6,991 nucleotides of DNA from Treponema sp. (GCA_016290335.1 JAEETM010000133.1:1-6991), one strand, 5' to 3'; shown: positions 1 through 6,428, numbered from the stretch's first letter. Numbers and translations: made by a program. Notes: generated by a model from the sequence alone, not told the origin.

Positions 1-1
1 T

Positions 2-172
2 ATCATGGGCTGCTTAACCCATTACGCAACCGGCCCGGCTCCCATTTACTTCGGCTCCGGTTATATTACCCAGCCGGAATGGTGGAAAGTTGGTTTCGTC
101 TGCTCTATCCTGTTCCTGATCTGCTTCCTGGGCATTGGCCCGATGTGGTGGAAGATGGTCGGTCTCTGGTAA
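2..172 (+). CDS. DASS-family sodium/dicarboxylate (anion) symporter, C-terminal end only
   Basis: Only the last 56 codons are present; the reading frame is open at the left edge and ends at TAA 170-172. The tail begins with the stretch LTHYATGPAPIYFGSGY, followed by QPEWWKVGF, one hydrophobic helix (about VCSILFLICFLGIG) and a terminal WWKMVGLW. This arrangement is characteristic of the C-terminus of the divalent anion:Na+ symporter family (CitT/SdcS type), inner-membrane carriers that import di- and tricarboxylates such as succinate, malate, citrate or 2-oxoglutarate with sodium. The substrate cannot be told from this fragment. The gene ends about 118 bp before a strong terminator and so appears to be the last gene of its transcript, separate from the binding-protein gene downstream. 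The family call is firm and the substrate is unknown. Confidence 0.88.
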   Translation: MMGCLTHYATGPAPIYFGSGYITQPEWWKVGFVCSILFLICFLGIGPMWWKMVGLW

Positions 173-289
173 GAAGTTTGTAAAAGAAAGTTTGAAACGT
201 AGTGATTAGGAACAAAATCTGTGAAAGATTTGCACTGCCTGCGGTGCAAAACAGCAGAAAAAAATTCCTGCACTTAATACAAGTAACAC

Positions 290-322
290 AACAGCTGCGG
301 ATTGTTCCGCAGCTGTTTTTTT
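290..322 (+). terminator. Intrinsic terminator after the DASS symporter gene
   Basis: A perfect 12-bp stem, AACAGCTGCGGA (290-301) with TCCGCAGCTGTT (306-317), closes a 4-nt loop TTGT. It runs directly into an unbroken run of seven T (316-322). This is a textbook Rho-independent terminator in the + direction. It lies 118 bp beyond the symporter stop and upstream of the binding-protein promoter, so it insulates the two units. Confidence 0.92.
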
Positions 323-379
323 CTCATTCTTATGCAATGACCTCTTTTCAGATTTCAAAATCCGTCACAAAAAGTTCAC

Positions 380-398
380 AAATTACAGGTTGTAATTT
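380..398. promoter_or_regulatory. Operator-like inverted repeat, site A
   Basis: AAATTACA-GGT-TGTAATTT is a perfect 8-bp inverted repeat with a 3-nt centre. It overlaps the proposed -35 box (390-395) of the binding-protein promoter, a position suited to a repressor. It shares 7 of 8 arm bases with site B, 50 bp downstream centre to centre. The cognate regulator is unknown. TACA-N2-TGTA boxes of the CopY and BlaI/MecI families look similar but have a 2-nt centre. Confidence 0.6.
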
Positions 399-418
399 AA
401 ATGATGATGTGATATCAT
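390..418 (+). promoter_or_regulatory. Predicted sigma-70-type promoter of the binding-protein gene
   Basis: The -35 box is TTGTAA (390-395, 4/6) and the -10 box is TATCAT (413-418, 5/6), separated by 17 bp. A TGA directly before the -10 gives an extended -10 motif. Transcription would start near 424-426 and give a leader of about 128 nt. Inverted repeats cover the -35, the -10 and the early transcribed region, so the promoter looks tightly controlled. Confidence 0.6.
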
Positions 419-423
419 TCACT
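408..423. promoter_or_regulatory. Crp/Fnr-type half-site pair over the -10 box
   Basis: TGTGA-TATCAT-TCACT has the spacing of the Crp consensus TGTGA-N6-TCACA with a single mismatch at the last base. It covers the -10 box of the predicted promoter, which would suit repression rather than activation. The match is direct; binding by a Crp/Fnr family protein is inferred, and chance or overlap with the promoter sequence remains possible. Confidence 0.4.
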
Positions 424-428
424 CAAGA

Positions 429-449
429 TAAATAACAACGTGTTATTTA
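429..449. promoter_or_regulatory. Operator-like inverted repeat, site B
   Basis: Nine-base perfect arms, TAAATAACA (429-437) and TGTTATTTA (441-449), flank a 3-nt centre ACG. The site lies just downstream of the predicted transcription start (about +4 to +24), a classic roadblock operator position. Its inner eight bases, AAATAACA, differ from site A by one base, so the two sites probably bind the same protein and could be bridged by it. Confidence 0.65.
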
Positions 450-552
450 CAAAACTTTTATTACTACAGTACCGGTTACGCAAGTAAAGGATTTGTGACC
501 GTTTAAAAGGTGTTACGTACCGATTGAAATCAGGGTAAGGAGGTAAAAAATC

Positions 553-1344
553 ATGAGAAAGATTATATGCTTGGTATTAACCGTTATTTGTTTGTTGGCC
601 CTTGTGGGTTGTGGCGGCGGAACGAAAAATGCAGAGGCGCCTGTACAGAAGCAGGCGACGGAAAAAGTGCTGCGCGTGGGTACCGACGCGGACTATCCGC
701 CCTTTGGATATTATCAGGAAGTGAACAAAACTTTTCTCGGCTTTGACGTGGAACTCATTCAGGGTGTGGCCCGAAAAATGGGTTACACCAAGGTGGAATT
801 CGTAGACCTGGAATTCAACAACCTGTTGCCTTCCCTGCAGGACGGGCAGGTGGATGCAGTGATTTCCTGCATGACGATTACGGATGAGCGCAGGAAGATG
901 GTTGATTTCACAGAACCCTACCTGATCAGTTCCAACGTTGTGATTGGCTCCGTTGATACGAAAGCCACCAACCTGGAAGCCATGAAAGATAAACGCATTG
1001 CAGCGGAAGTTGGCAGCGTCCATGCGAACCAGGCCAAACAATACTCCCAGAATGTGATTACATGCAGCAGCGCGGAAGAAGCGTTAAAGCTGGTCATGGA
1101 TAAAAAAGCAGACTTTGCCATCGTGGATAATCACACCGCCGGTTTCTTTATCACCAATTTTTACAACGGCAAGCTGACCGTGATGTCCGAATTGCCGGGC
1201 GACAAAGATAAGGGAATCGGTATTGCCGTAGCCAAAGGCAATAAAGAACTGGCGGACCGTCTGAACGAAGGCCTGCGGGAATACATGCAGACGGCATCCT
1301 ATCTCCAGATGAGGAAAACCTACTTCGGCAAACCGAATGCATGA
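553..1344 (+). CDS. Amino-acid ABC transporter substrate-binding lipoprotein (SBP_bac_3 family)
   Basis: The 263-residue product captures a polar amino acid outside the membrane and hands it to an ABC importer. Residues 1-20 form a lipoprotein signal peptide: MRK, a hydrophobic core, then lipobox LVGC with the lipidated Cys20, followed by a flexible linker to about residue 36. The rest is a full-length family 3 solute-binding fold: DADYPPF (45-51), GFDVEL (63-68), TDERR near 110-114 with the Arg that normally grips the ligand carboxylate, AEVGS (151-155), and IVDN (190-193) whose Asp192 usually binds the amino group. These residues fit an amino-acid ligand but do not identify it. The ATG is well supported by AAGGAGGT 8 nt upstream. 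No permease or ATPase gene follows; the next gene is a TetR regulator. The family is certain; the exact ligand and partner transporter are unknown. Confidence 0.95.
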   Translation: MRKIICLVLTVICLLALVGCGGGTKNAEAPVQKQATEKVLRVGTDADYPPFGYYQEVNKTFLGFDVELIQGVARKMGYTKVEFVDLEFNNLLPSLQDGQVDAVISCMTITDERRKMVDFTEPYLISSNVVIGSVDTKATNLEAMKDKRIAAEVGSVHANQAKQYSQNVITCSSAEEALKLVMDKKADFAIVDNHTAGFFITNFYNGKLTVMSELPGDKDKGIGIAVAKGNKELADRLNEGLREYMQTASYLQMRKTYFGKPNA

Positions 1345-1390
1345 GGACAGGCACGGACGCTGTATAATCAAAGCAGCAAAAAAACAGATG

Positions 1391-1399
1391 TGGTATAAT
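1391..1399 (+). promoter_or_regulatory. Extended -10 promoter element before the TetR gene
   Basis: TGG-TATAAT is a perfect extended -10 (TGn plus TATAAT). No convincing -35 is visible at 16-18 bp, which such promoters tolerate. A start near 1406 would leave the ATG at 1411 almost leaderless, which favours translation from ATG 1429. A second TATAAT at 1363-1368 lacks both a -35 and the TGn spacing. No terminator separates this gene from the binding-protein gene, so read-through is also possible. Confidence 0.5.
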
Positions 1400-1428
1400 A
1401 TAAAAAAGAAATGAAAGAAGGCAGCGGA

Positions 1429-2067
1429 ATGAACTTTATCAGGGCGCGGGGAGAAGAACAGAAAAAAATCAGGATACAGCAGATTGTAGATGCTGCGGCC
1501 TCACTTTACGCGGAAGTGGGCTATGATAAAGTGACCTTCTCGCAAATCGGCAGGAAGTTAAGTTTTTCCCGCCTGAACCTGTACAATTACTTTCGCTGCA
1601 AGGAAGATATCTTCCTTACCCTTCTGCTGCAGGATATACGGTGTATGGTAGAAGATGCGGAAAATACTTTTTCCGGAGCGGTAACAGACCGTGACGCATT
1701 CTGCCTTGCCTGGGCGGAGCTGAATCTGCGCCACCAGCGGATGCTGTCCCTGTTCAGCATTACGAACACGGTTATACTGAAAGATGCTTCTACCGAAATG
1801 CACCGGCGTTTCCGTATGGAGATGCGCCAGGCCACTAACAAACTGAAGGCGCTGGTACAGGAACTGTTTCCGCAGTTTTCCCCGGAACAGGCCGCTCTTT
1901 TTGTGGAATGTGAGAGCAGTTATGCGCTGACACTGTATCCTGCAAGTCTTGAATACAAAAACAGGATGCATATAGAAATTTTCCGTGACGCAGACTGGGG
2001 AACCCGGGATTTTATTTCCCAGGATGTTACCTTTCTGAAGGTCTTGCTGAACGGACTGGAAAAATAG
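1429..2067 (+). CDS. TetR/AcrR-family transcriptional regulator
   Basis: The 212-residue product is a one-component DNA-binding regulator acting as a dimer in the cytoplasm. The N-terminal TetR_N domain is clear: a basic lead (FIRARGEEQKK), helix 1 with IVDAAASLYAEVGYDKVTF (about 19-37), and the helix-turn-helix with recognition stretch SRLNLYNYF (47-55) followed by KEDIF. The C-terminal two thirds is the variable ligand-binding and dimerisation part and gives no clue to the ligand. I chose ATG 1429 because GAAGG lies 8 nt upstream and homologues typically open with M-x-F-x-R-A-R; an in-frame ATG at 1411 would add six residues but has a poor ribosome site. The gene starts 84 bp after the binding-protein gene on the same strand. 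Its targets are unknown; the two operator-like repeats at 380-449 are candidates. Confidence 0.92.
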   Translation: MNFIRARGEEQKKIRIQQIVDAAASLYAEVGYDKVTFSQIGRKLSFSRLNLYNYFRCKEDIFLTLLLQDIRCMVEDAENTFSGAVTDRDAFCLAWAELNLRHQRMLSLFSITNTVILKDASTEMHRRFRMEMRQATNKLKALVQELFPQFSPEQAALFVECESSYALTLYPASLEYKNRMHIEIFRDADWGTRDFISQDVTFLKVLLNGLEK

Positions 2068-2142
2068 AGTAGAAATTTTTTTATAAATTTACAATTGATG
2101 GCAGAGTTTATTCTTCTGCTACTACACATTCGTTACTTTTAC

Positions 2143-2184
2143 AGCCGCTTTTCCGTTGCCGTACGACGGGAAAGCGGCTATAAT
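2143..2184 (+). promoter_or_regulatory. Long hairpin with embedded promoter, upstream of the membrane-protein gene
   Basis: A 16-bp stem (2143-2158 with 2164-2179, including two G-T pairs) closes a 5-nt loop CCGTA. The same stretch carries TTGCCG (2156-2161, 4/6 to -35) and a perfect TATAAT (2179-2184) at 17-bp spacing, which fits a promoter for the gene at 2230 with a start near 2191. No T-run follows on either strand, so it is a poor terminator. It could be a weak end for the TetR transcript or an operator palindrome over the promoter. Confidence 0.5.
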
Positions 2185-2229
2185 ATTCGTGGAAGTTGGC
2201 GAATTCACTTTTAGTCAAGGGGAAGTCAC

Positions 2230-2772
2230 ATGCGAAAAAAACAGAGCGTAACATTATACAACATACTTTTCCCAATCTGGATGCTGGTATGGATTCCTTC
2301 GCCCCTTTGGCTGTTGCTGATTCCGTTGAACTATATCATTGATTATCTTGTGCTGTATAAAAGTTTGCCGGCCGATGTGGAGCGGAGCAAAAACTTTCCG
2401 GGCAGTGTTCCGCGGAAAGCGTTTTGCAATACATATGCTTGGAAAATCTGCGCCGCAGGCTTTGCCGCAGATTTTATCGGCAGCCTGTTTTTGTTCGCCG
2501 CGTTTATGATTACAAGCTCCCATAAACCGGATTCGCTGCAGGCGATCAGTCACGGCCTTGGCCTCAACCCCTTTGAAAATGCGGCAGCGTTTTTGATTGT
2601 GGTTGTGGCGATCCTGCTGGCGGCGTATTGCATTTACCGGTTTGATCGTTACATCCTGAAACGCGCCGGTCTGCCGGAAGGACAGAGCAAAACCTCTGCG
2701 TTGTGGCTGGCTGTGGTGACGGCACCGTATCTGTTCCTGCTTCCCTCGGAGATTTTGTACCGGGGCTGGTGA
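2230..2772 (+). CDS. Conserved-looking integral membrane protein of unknown function
   Basis: This 180-residue protein starts with the basic MRKKQ and carries about four to five hydrophobic segments: roughly 10-22 and 24-44 (rich in Trp, Pro and Leu, ending in NYIIDYLVLY), 71-95, 118-138 and 157-175. A polar loop at about 45-70 separates the first two from the third. It has no signal peptide cleavage site, catalytic motif or transporter signature that I can name. The start is supported by AAGGGGA (2217-2223), 6 nt before the ATG. It probably has its own promoter (see 2143-2184), sits 162 bp after the TetR gene on the same strand and converges with the helicase gene. A partner role with the TetR gene is conceivable but not shown. 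The gene is real; the function is open. Confidence 0.8.
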   Translation: MRKKQSVTLYNILFPIWMLVWIPSPLWLLLIPLNYIIDYLVLYKSLPADVERSKNFPGSVPRKAFCNTYAWKICAAGFAADFIGSLFLFAAFMITSSHKPDSLQAISHGLGLNPFENAAAFLIVVVAILLAAYCIYRFDRYILKRAGLPEGQSKTSALWLAVVTAPYLFLLPSEILYRGW

Positions 2773-2773
2773 A

Positions 2774-2805
2774 TAAAAAAACATCTGCCCTGTTTCAGGC
2801 AGATG
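2774..2805 (-). terminator. Intrinsic terminator of the helicase gene
   Basis: On the - strand, CATCTGCC pairs with GGCAGATG (positions 2798-2805 and 2782-2789), with a further TG/CA pair beside a bulge around a TTT-complement loop. A seven-T run follows (A run 2775-2781 on the + strand). There is no T-run on the + side, so it serves - strand transcription. It lies 113 bp after the helicase stop and only 2 bp from the stop of the convergent membrane-protein gene. Confidence 0.85.
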
Positions 2806-2917
2806 CTGCGGAAGTGTTGCTCCAAGCCATTCATGAAACTGCGTCTCTGCTTCGTAATACATAGCGTGAAACCTCCAATCCTCACTATCCCGAATCCGTT
2901 TCACCTCGTTGTCCAGA

Positions 2918-5900
2918 TTATAACACTAACTTATTTGTGCATTGAATCATGCTGGCAGGAATTGGTTTTTCCAGTCTCCAGATGATATTCATGGGACGGG
3001 AACCTTCGTTTTGTACAAATTCAGCTAGTCCGAGATACATGAACGGAGCGGTGCCGGCTTCGTTCTCGCCGTATTCGCGAACAAATAAAAGAACTTTGCT
3101 TCCCTGTTCTTTATGATGCATGTAGCGTTGACCGGTGGGGGATGTGGCTGAAGTCGTGCTCTGACTTTGCCAGTGGAATAGGTTTTCGTTAATAGAGTAG
3201 TCGTTGTACATAGTGGAAGGTGAATAATCCTTTTCGCTTTTGATCAGGGTATTGATTAATACGTCAATCTTTTTATCAGGCAACCATTTTACGCCCTGAC
3301 GTACATTGCTCGGGGTTAAATAATCCAGAGCGGCAAATAACTGATCGCGTGTATAATGGCAATGCAAATCCAGCGGACAGTCAAAACCAACGTCTACAGG
3401 ATCGTCTACGAAGGTGATATGATTTAGATTATATTTCAATACACTAATCATTTCTTCCCAAACTGTAGTATTTTTGGAAAGTTCCTGTAGTCTGTGAATG
3501 GCTGATAATAACTTTTGATCATTCTCTGAAAAAGAATCGGTTGCTTCGTTTTGTAAATCGTCTGTTACGACTGTTTGATAAAATGTAAAATAGAACATCC
3601 AAATCATCCGTTTTTCCAAGTCACTGAAGTCTGTAACTTTCCAGTTTGCTATGAAAGGAAGTTTATTTAACAGGAATTGTAACCAGCGGCGACTGTCAAT
3701 GGAAGCAATGCGTGACAAGGCATTGGTCAGATAATCCCGTTCAGGAACTTCAAAGGGAGGAAGCAAATCAGCATCCACGCAAAGAGAGGAAAAGGATGTT
3801 TTTGGGAAAGAATACAGGTGCAGCAGAGAAATATGATAATAATCAACAAAGTTGCCTGCTGAAAAAGGTACATTTTCTTTACGTGAATAATCGTGGAAAT
3901 CGCGCAGTTTTTCTATTAAAGCGGCTTTGGTGCTTAACGATGCTTTGATATTTTTCAGAATGACATTTTGTGCTTCCTTTTCCAGTTGGATATAACAGCC
4001 GGCGGGAAGGGAAGTAAAACCTTGATCGATTTCACGATACAGGCCTTTCCGGGTGCGATGCAACAGTGCTGTGAATTTTTCATCAAATCTGTATTTTTTA
4101 TGAGACTGACCAATAAAATCCAAAACGGTCAGGCATTCTTTGTCTTCGGCCAGACGCAATCCACGACCAAGCTGTTGCAGGAAAATGGTTAACGATTCGG
4201 TGGGACGTAAGAACAAAATGGTATCAATTACAGGAATATCAATGCCTTCATTAAACAAATCTACTACAAAAATAAATTTAACTTCACCAGAGGTTAGCTT
4301 GTAACGGGCGCTGTTGCGTTCTTCATCAGAACTGCCGCCTGTCAGGCAAATGGAAGGGACGCCTTCCTCATTGAAAATTTTATTCATAAAGTTGGCATGT
4401 TCGATGGAAACACAGAACCCGACACCATGAACCAGATTTATATCGGCTGTATATTTCCGTACTGCCTGAATGACAAGGGAGGCACGTTTTCTTGCTTTAA
4501 ATTTGTCAAGAACGTAAATATTATTTAAATCTTTGACATCATATCCGCCCCGGCTCCATGTCAGCGTAGATAAATCGGTTCCGTCACTGACACCGAAATA
4601 GTGAAATGGGCAAAGCAGTTTCCGCTCAATGGCTTCCGGCAGTCTAATTTCAGAAGTGATCCGATGATTGAAATAGTCTGCAACATTTTTTCCGTCCATA
4701 CGTTCCGGTGTTGCGGTTAAGCCCAGCCAGATTTTTGGAGTGTAGTAGTTTAACAATTTTTGATAGGAGGACGCTGCAGCGTGGTGGAATTCGTCAATAA
4801 TAATGTAATCGTAAAAATCCGGAGACGTTTTTGTGGTCCAGTCCTGCGAATTAAAGGTTTGGATAGACATAAACAAGTGTGACACCTGTGAAGTTGGTCT
4901 ATGTGAACCTACAAATAAATCACCGAAATTTGCATCTTCCAAAATGCCACGGAAGCAGGAAATGCTCTGCGATAAAATTTCTTCCCGGTGGGCAATGAAT
5001 AACAATTTATTTGCTTGACCGGGGTTTTTTTTGCAAAAACGTTTGTAGTCAAAGGCAGCTATGACTGTTTTACCGGTTCCCGTTGCAGCAACAATTAAGT
5101 TTTTATAATTGGAACGGAGTTCTCGCTCTGCTGCTATTTCGTCTAATATTACCTGTTGGTAAGAATAGGGAGTAATTCTAAAATGATATGCTTCCGGATT
5201 TTCCGCAATTAAATACTGTTTACCCGGTTTATCCTGAAAACGTTCTCTGTATAATGCAGTTTTTAAACGCTCTTTCTGTGCGGAGCTGTAGGTTTCAAAG
5301 TCAGGAGAATGCCAATAGGCGTCAAACGTATGCAACACTTTGTTCATAGTATTGCTCAGATCTTTTTCCGTAATTTTTACATTCCATTCCAACCCGCTGG
5401 ATATGGCGGGATTCGATAAATTGGAAGAACCGATATAAGCCGTGGTGAAACCGGTATCTCTGTGGAACACATAAGCTTTGGCGTGGAGCCTTGTCCGCTT
5501 GGTATCATAAGAAATTTTGATTTCCACATTAGGCAATGCGTTTAATTCTTCGATGGCTTTGAAATCCGTAGCGCCTAAATAGGATGTAGTAATAATCCGC
5601 AATTTTCCGCCACGCTGGGTAAAGTCCTTTAATGATTCCAGAAGCAGACTGAGACCACTCCACTTAATGAACGACACCAGCATATCAATACGGTCACAGG
5701 TACTGATTTCTGCTTTTAATTCGCTAAACATTTGCGGCTCGTGTTTGGCTCCGGTAAACAGAGAAGTTTCCGCTAACGAGGTTTGGGGTCGGGGAATTTT
5801 AGCGTTGGCGTTTACGACACGGATCGTGTTTTGCGAATCCAAAAGGGTCAGCAGCTCTTCACCCTTTTTATCAACAAAGGATTCCTTTAATTCTTCATTA

Positions 5901-6175
5901 TTTGTTTCTTCCTGAATTAATTTTATGATTTTATTGGCAAGAACGATCTGGCGCTGCAACCCGGTTACATTACCTTCGGATTCCCCAGAATCTTTTGCGG
6001 ATTCCAGACCTTGGATTACAATATCTTTCAGATATCCGGATAAAACGGTGGACGCTTCTGTTTGATCAATGGGTTCTATTTCTTTGAAACGATTTTCCAC
6101 TTGTTCCAGTTGTTTTGCGAAATATTCATTAATGACCTGTTCATAAAACCCGGGGAAAAGTTTATTATTGTTCAT
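2918..6175 (-). CDS. HKD-family nuclease / SF2 helicase fusion with DUF3427 C-terminus
   Basis: This intact 1085-residue protein joins a phospholipase-D-type nuclease to a DNA helicase motor. Residues 1-150 have no assignable domain. A PLD-like module follows (about 150-290) with HAK (His231, Lys233) and GSSN (249-252), the HKD-nuclease half-site. The SF2/ResIII ATPase starts near 335: Walker A ATGTGKT (364-370), Walker B IDEFHHA (Asp461, Glu462), motif III TATPERMDG (487-495), and motif VI QLGRGLR with Arg671 and Arg674. Residues from about 735 to the end match the DUF3427 type of tail (SPTGQRY near 1010, then LLFVREY, LGLAEFV, and a final IIWRLEKPIP). The layout is the COG3886-COG1061 combination. 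Such proteins are thought to act on DNA in repair or in defence against foreign DNA; no substrate is certain. The start has AAAGAGGTG 5 nt upstream. It is a single-gene unit, more AT-rich than its flanks in hand-counted lines, which hints at transfer. No methylase or other restriction partner is in the window. Confidence 0.93.
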   Translation of the reverse strand: MNNNKLFPGFYEQVINEYFAKQLEQVENRFKEIEPIDQTEASTVLSGYLKDIVIQGLESAKDSGESEGNVTGLQRQIVLANKIIKLIQEETNNEELKESFVDKKGEELLTLLDSQNTIRVVNANAKIPRPQTSLAETSLFTGAKHEPQMFSELKAEISTCDRIDMLVSFIKWSGLSLLLESLKDFTQRGGKLRIITTSYLGATDFKAIEELNALPNVEIKISYDTKRTRLHAKAYVFHRDTGFTTAYIGSSNLSNPAISSGLEWNVKITEKDLSNTMNKVLHTFDAYWHSPDFETYSSAQKERLKTALYRERFQDKPGKQYLIAENPEAYHFRITPYSYQQVILDEIAAERELRSNYKNLIVAATGTGKTVIAAFDYKRFCKKNPGQANKLLFIAHREEILSQSISCFRGILEDANFGDLFVGSHRPTSQVSHLFMSIQTFNSQDWTTKTSPDFYDYIIIDEFHHAAASSYQKLLNYYTPKIWLGLTATPERMDGKNVADYFNHRITSEIRLPEAIERKLLCPFHYFGVSDGTDLSTLTWSRGGYDVKDLNNIYVLDKFKARKRASLVIQAVRKYTADINLVHGVGFCVSIEHANFMNKIFNEEGVPSICLTGGSSDEERNSARYKLTSGEVKFIFVVDLFNEGIDIPVIDTILFLRPTESLTIFLQQLGRGLRLAEDKECLTVLDFIGQSHKKYRFDEKFTALLHRTRKGLYREIDQGFTSLPAGCYIQLEKEAQNVILKNIKASLSTKAALIEKLRDFHDYSRKENVPFSAGNFVDYYHISLLHLYSFPKTSFSSLCVDADLLPPFEVPERDYLTNALSRIASIDSRRWLQFLLNKLPFIANWKVTDFSDLEKRMIWMFYFTFYQTVVTDDLQNEATDSFSENDQKLLSAIHRLQELSKNTTVWEEMISVLKYNLNHITFVDDPVDVGFDCPLDLHCHYTRDQLFAALDYLTPSNVRQGVKWLPDKKIDVLINTLIKSEKDYSPSTMYNDYSINENLFHWQSQSTTSATSPTGQRYMHHKEQGSKVLLFVREYGENEAGTAPFMYLGLAEFVQNEGSRPMNIIWRLEKPIPASMIQCTNKLVL

Positions 6176-6222
6176 GGGAACACCTCTTTAGCAAAAGAAA
6201 AAAGATTATTATCTATATTTGT

Positions 6223-6251
6223 ATTGTACCATATATATTGCAGTCTGTAAT
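6223..6251 (-). promoter_or_regulatory. Predicted promoter of the helicase gene
   Basis: Read on the - strand, ATTACA (6251-6246, 4/6 to -35) and TACAAT (6228-6223, 5/6 to -10) are 17 bp apart. A TGG directly before the -10 makes it an extended -10. Transcription would start near 6216, giving a leader of about 40 nt with ribosome site AAAGAGGTG. It is the best promoter in the spacer for this gene. Confidence 0.6.
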
Positions 6252-6253
6252 TT
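6235..6253. promoter_or_regulatory. Degenerate copy of the site A/B operator, site C
   Basis: ATATTGCA-GTC-TGTAATTT matches 14 of the 16 arm positions of site A (AAATTACA-N3-TGTAATTT) with the same 3-nt centre. It overlaps the predicted -35 of the helicase promoter, as site A does for the binding-protein promoter. The right arm is perfect and the left arm has two mismatches. The AT-rich context makes a chance match possible. Confidence 0.35.
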
Positions 6254-6293
6254 CATTTTTACCTCTTGGGTGATTACATATTTTAATATGAAA

Positions 6294-6420
6294 AAAAAGG
6301 AAAAATACATTGCGATGGTATTATAGATCGGTGTACCGAAGGTCGAAAGAAAAAATGTATTTTTTTCATCCCTTGCAGGAGTTTCTATTATAAATGTAGA
6401 ATAACCAAGGGCTGTTTTTT
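6294..6420 (+). ncRNA. Possible small structured RNA or leader
   Basis: A weak promoter, TTTACC (6258-6263) with 18-bp spacing to TTTAAT (6282-6287), would start an RNA near 6294. It begins with a long closing stem, AAAAATACATT (6301-6311) with AATGTATTTTT (6354-6364), extendable by two G-U pairs. This encloses 42 nt that include a small hairpin TCGG-TGTA-CCGA (6328-6339). A second structure follows: CCCTTG (6370-6375) with CAAGGG (6406-6411), plus inner arms TTCTA and TAGAA, then six T (6415-6420), a weak terminator. The whole resembles an RNA of about 125 nt ending before the exonuclease gene, or an attenuated leader. I compared it by eye with cyclic-di-GMP, fluoride and guanidine riboswitches and found no match. 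The function is unknown. Confidence 0.3.
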
Positions 6421-6428
6421 GATGAGTG

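Larger units (their letters stand above)
173..552. other. Intergenic region with terminator and complex promoter
   Basis: This 380-bp stretch has no credible gene. From left to right it holds a small hairpin (TTTGCAC 229-235 with GTGCAAA 244-250), the terminator of the symporter gene (290-322), three inverted repeats around a promoter (380-449) and a leader of roughly 128 nt before the ATG at 553. The leader can form a 7-bp stem (473-479 with 495-501, one G-U pair). The ribosome site AAGGAGGT lies at 537-544. No known riboswitch fold was recognised in the leader. Confidence 0.7.

Noticed and set aside
202..435. Short + strand reading frame of 77 codons
   Set aside because: It runs straight through the strong terminator at 290-322 and the operator-like site A, has no ribosome site and shows no protein-like composition.
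1363..1368. TATAAT between the binding-protein and TetR genes
   Set aside because: It has no -35 at 16-18 bp and no TGn; the extended -10 at 1391-1399 is the better candidate.
577..1371. Several - strand frames opposite the binding-protein gene
   Set aside because: The + strand gene explains the region completely; the opposite frames show no domain or ribosome site.
2254..2904. Long - strand frame opposite the membrane-protein gene
   Set aside because: Most of it is an antisense shadow rich in Arg, Gln and His. The + strand gene has a good ribosome site and clear membrane segments. Only the first 30-43 codons outside that gene are kept, as a finding.
6301..6366. Known riboswitch or bidirectional terminator
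   Set aside because: The enclosed sequence lacks the conserved bases of the riboswitch classes I compared. The 42-nt loop between the arms is too large for an ordinary terminator.
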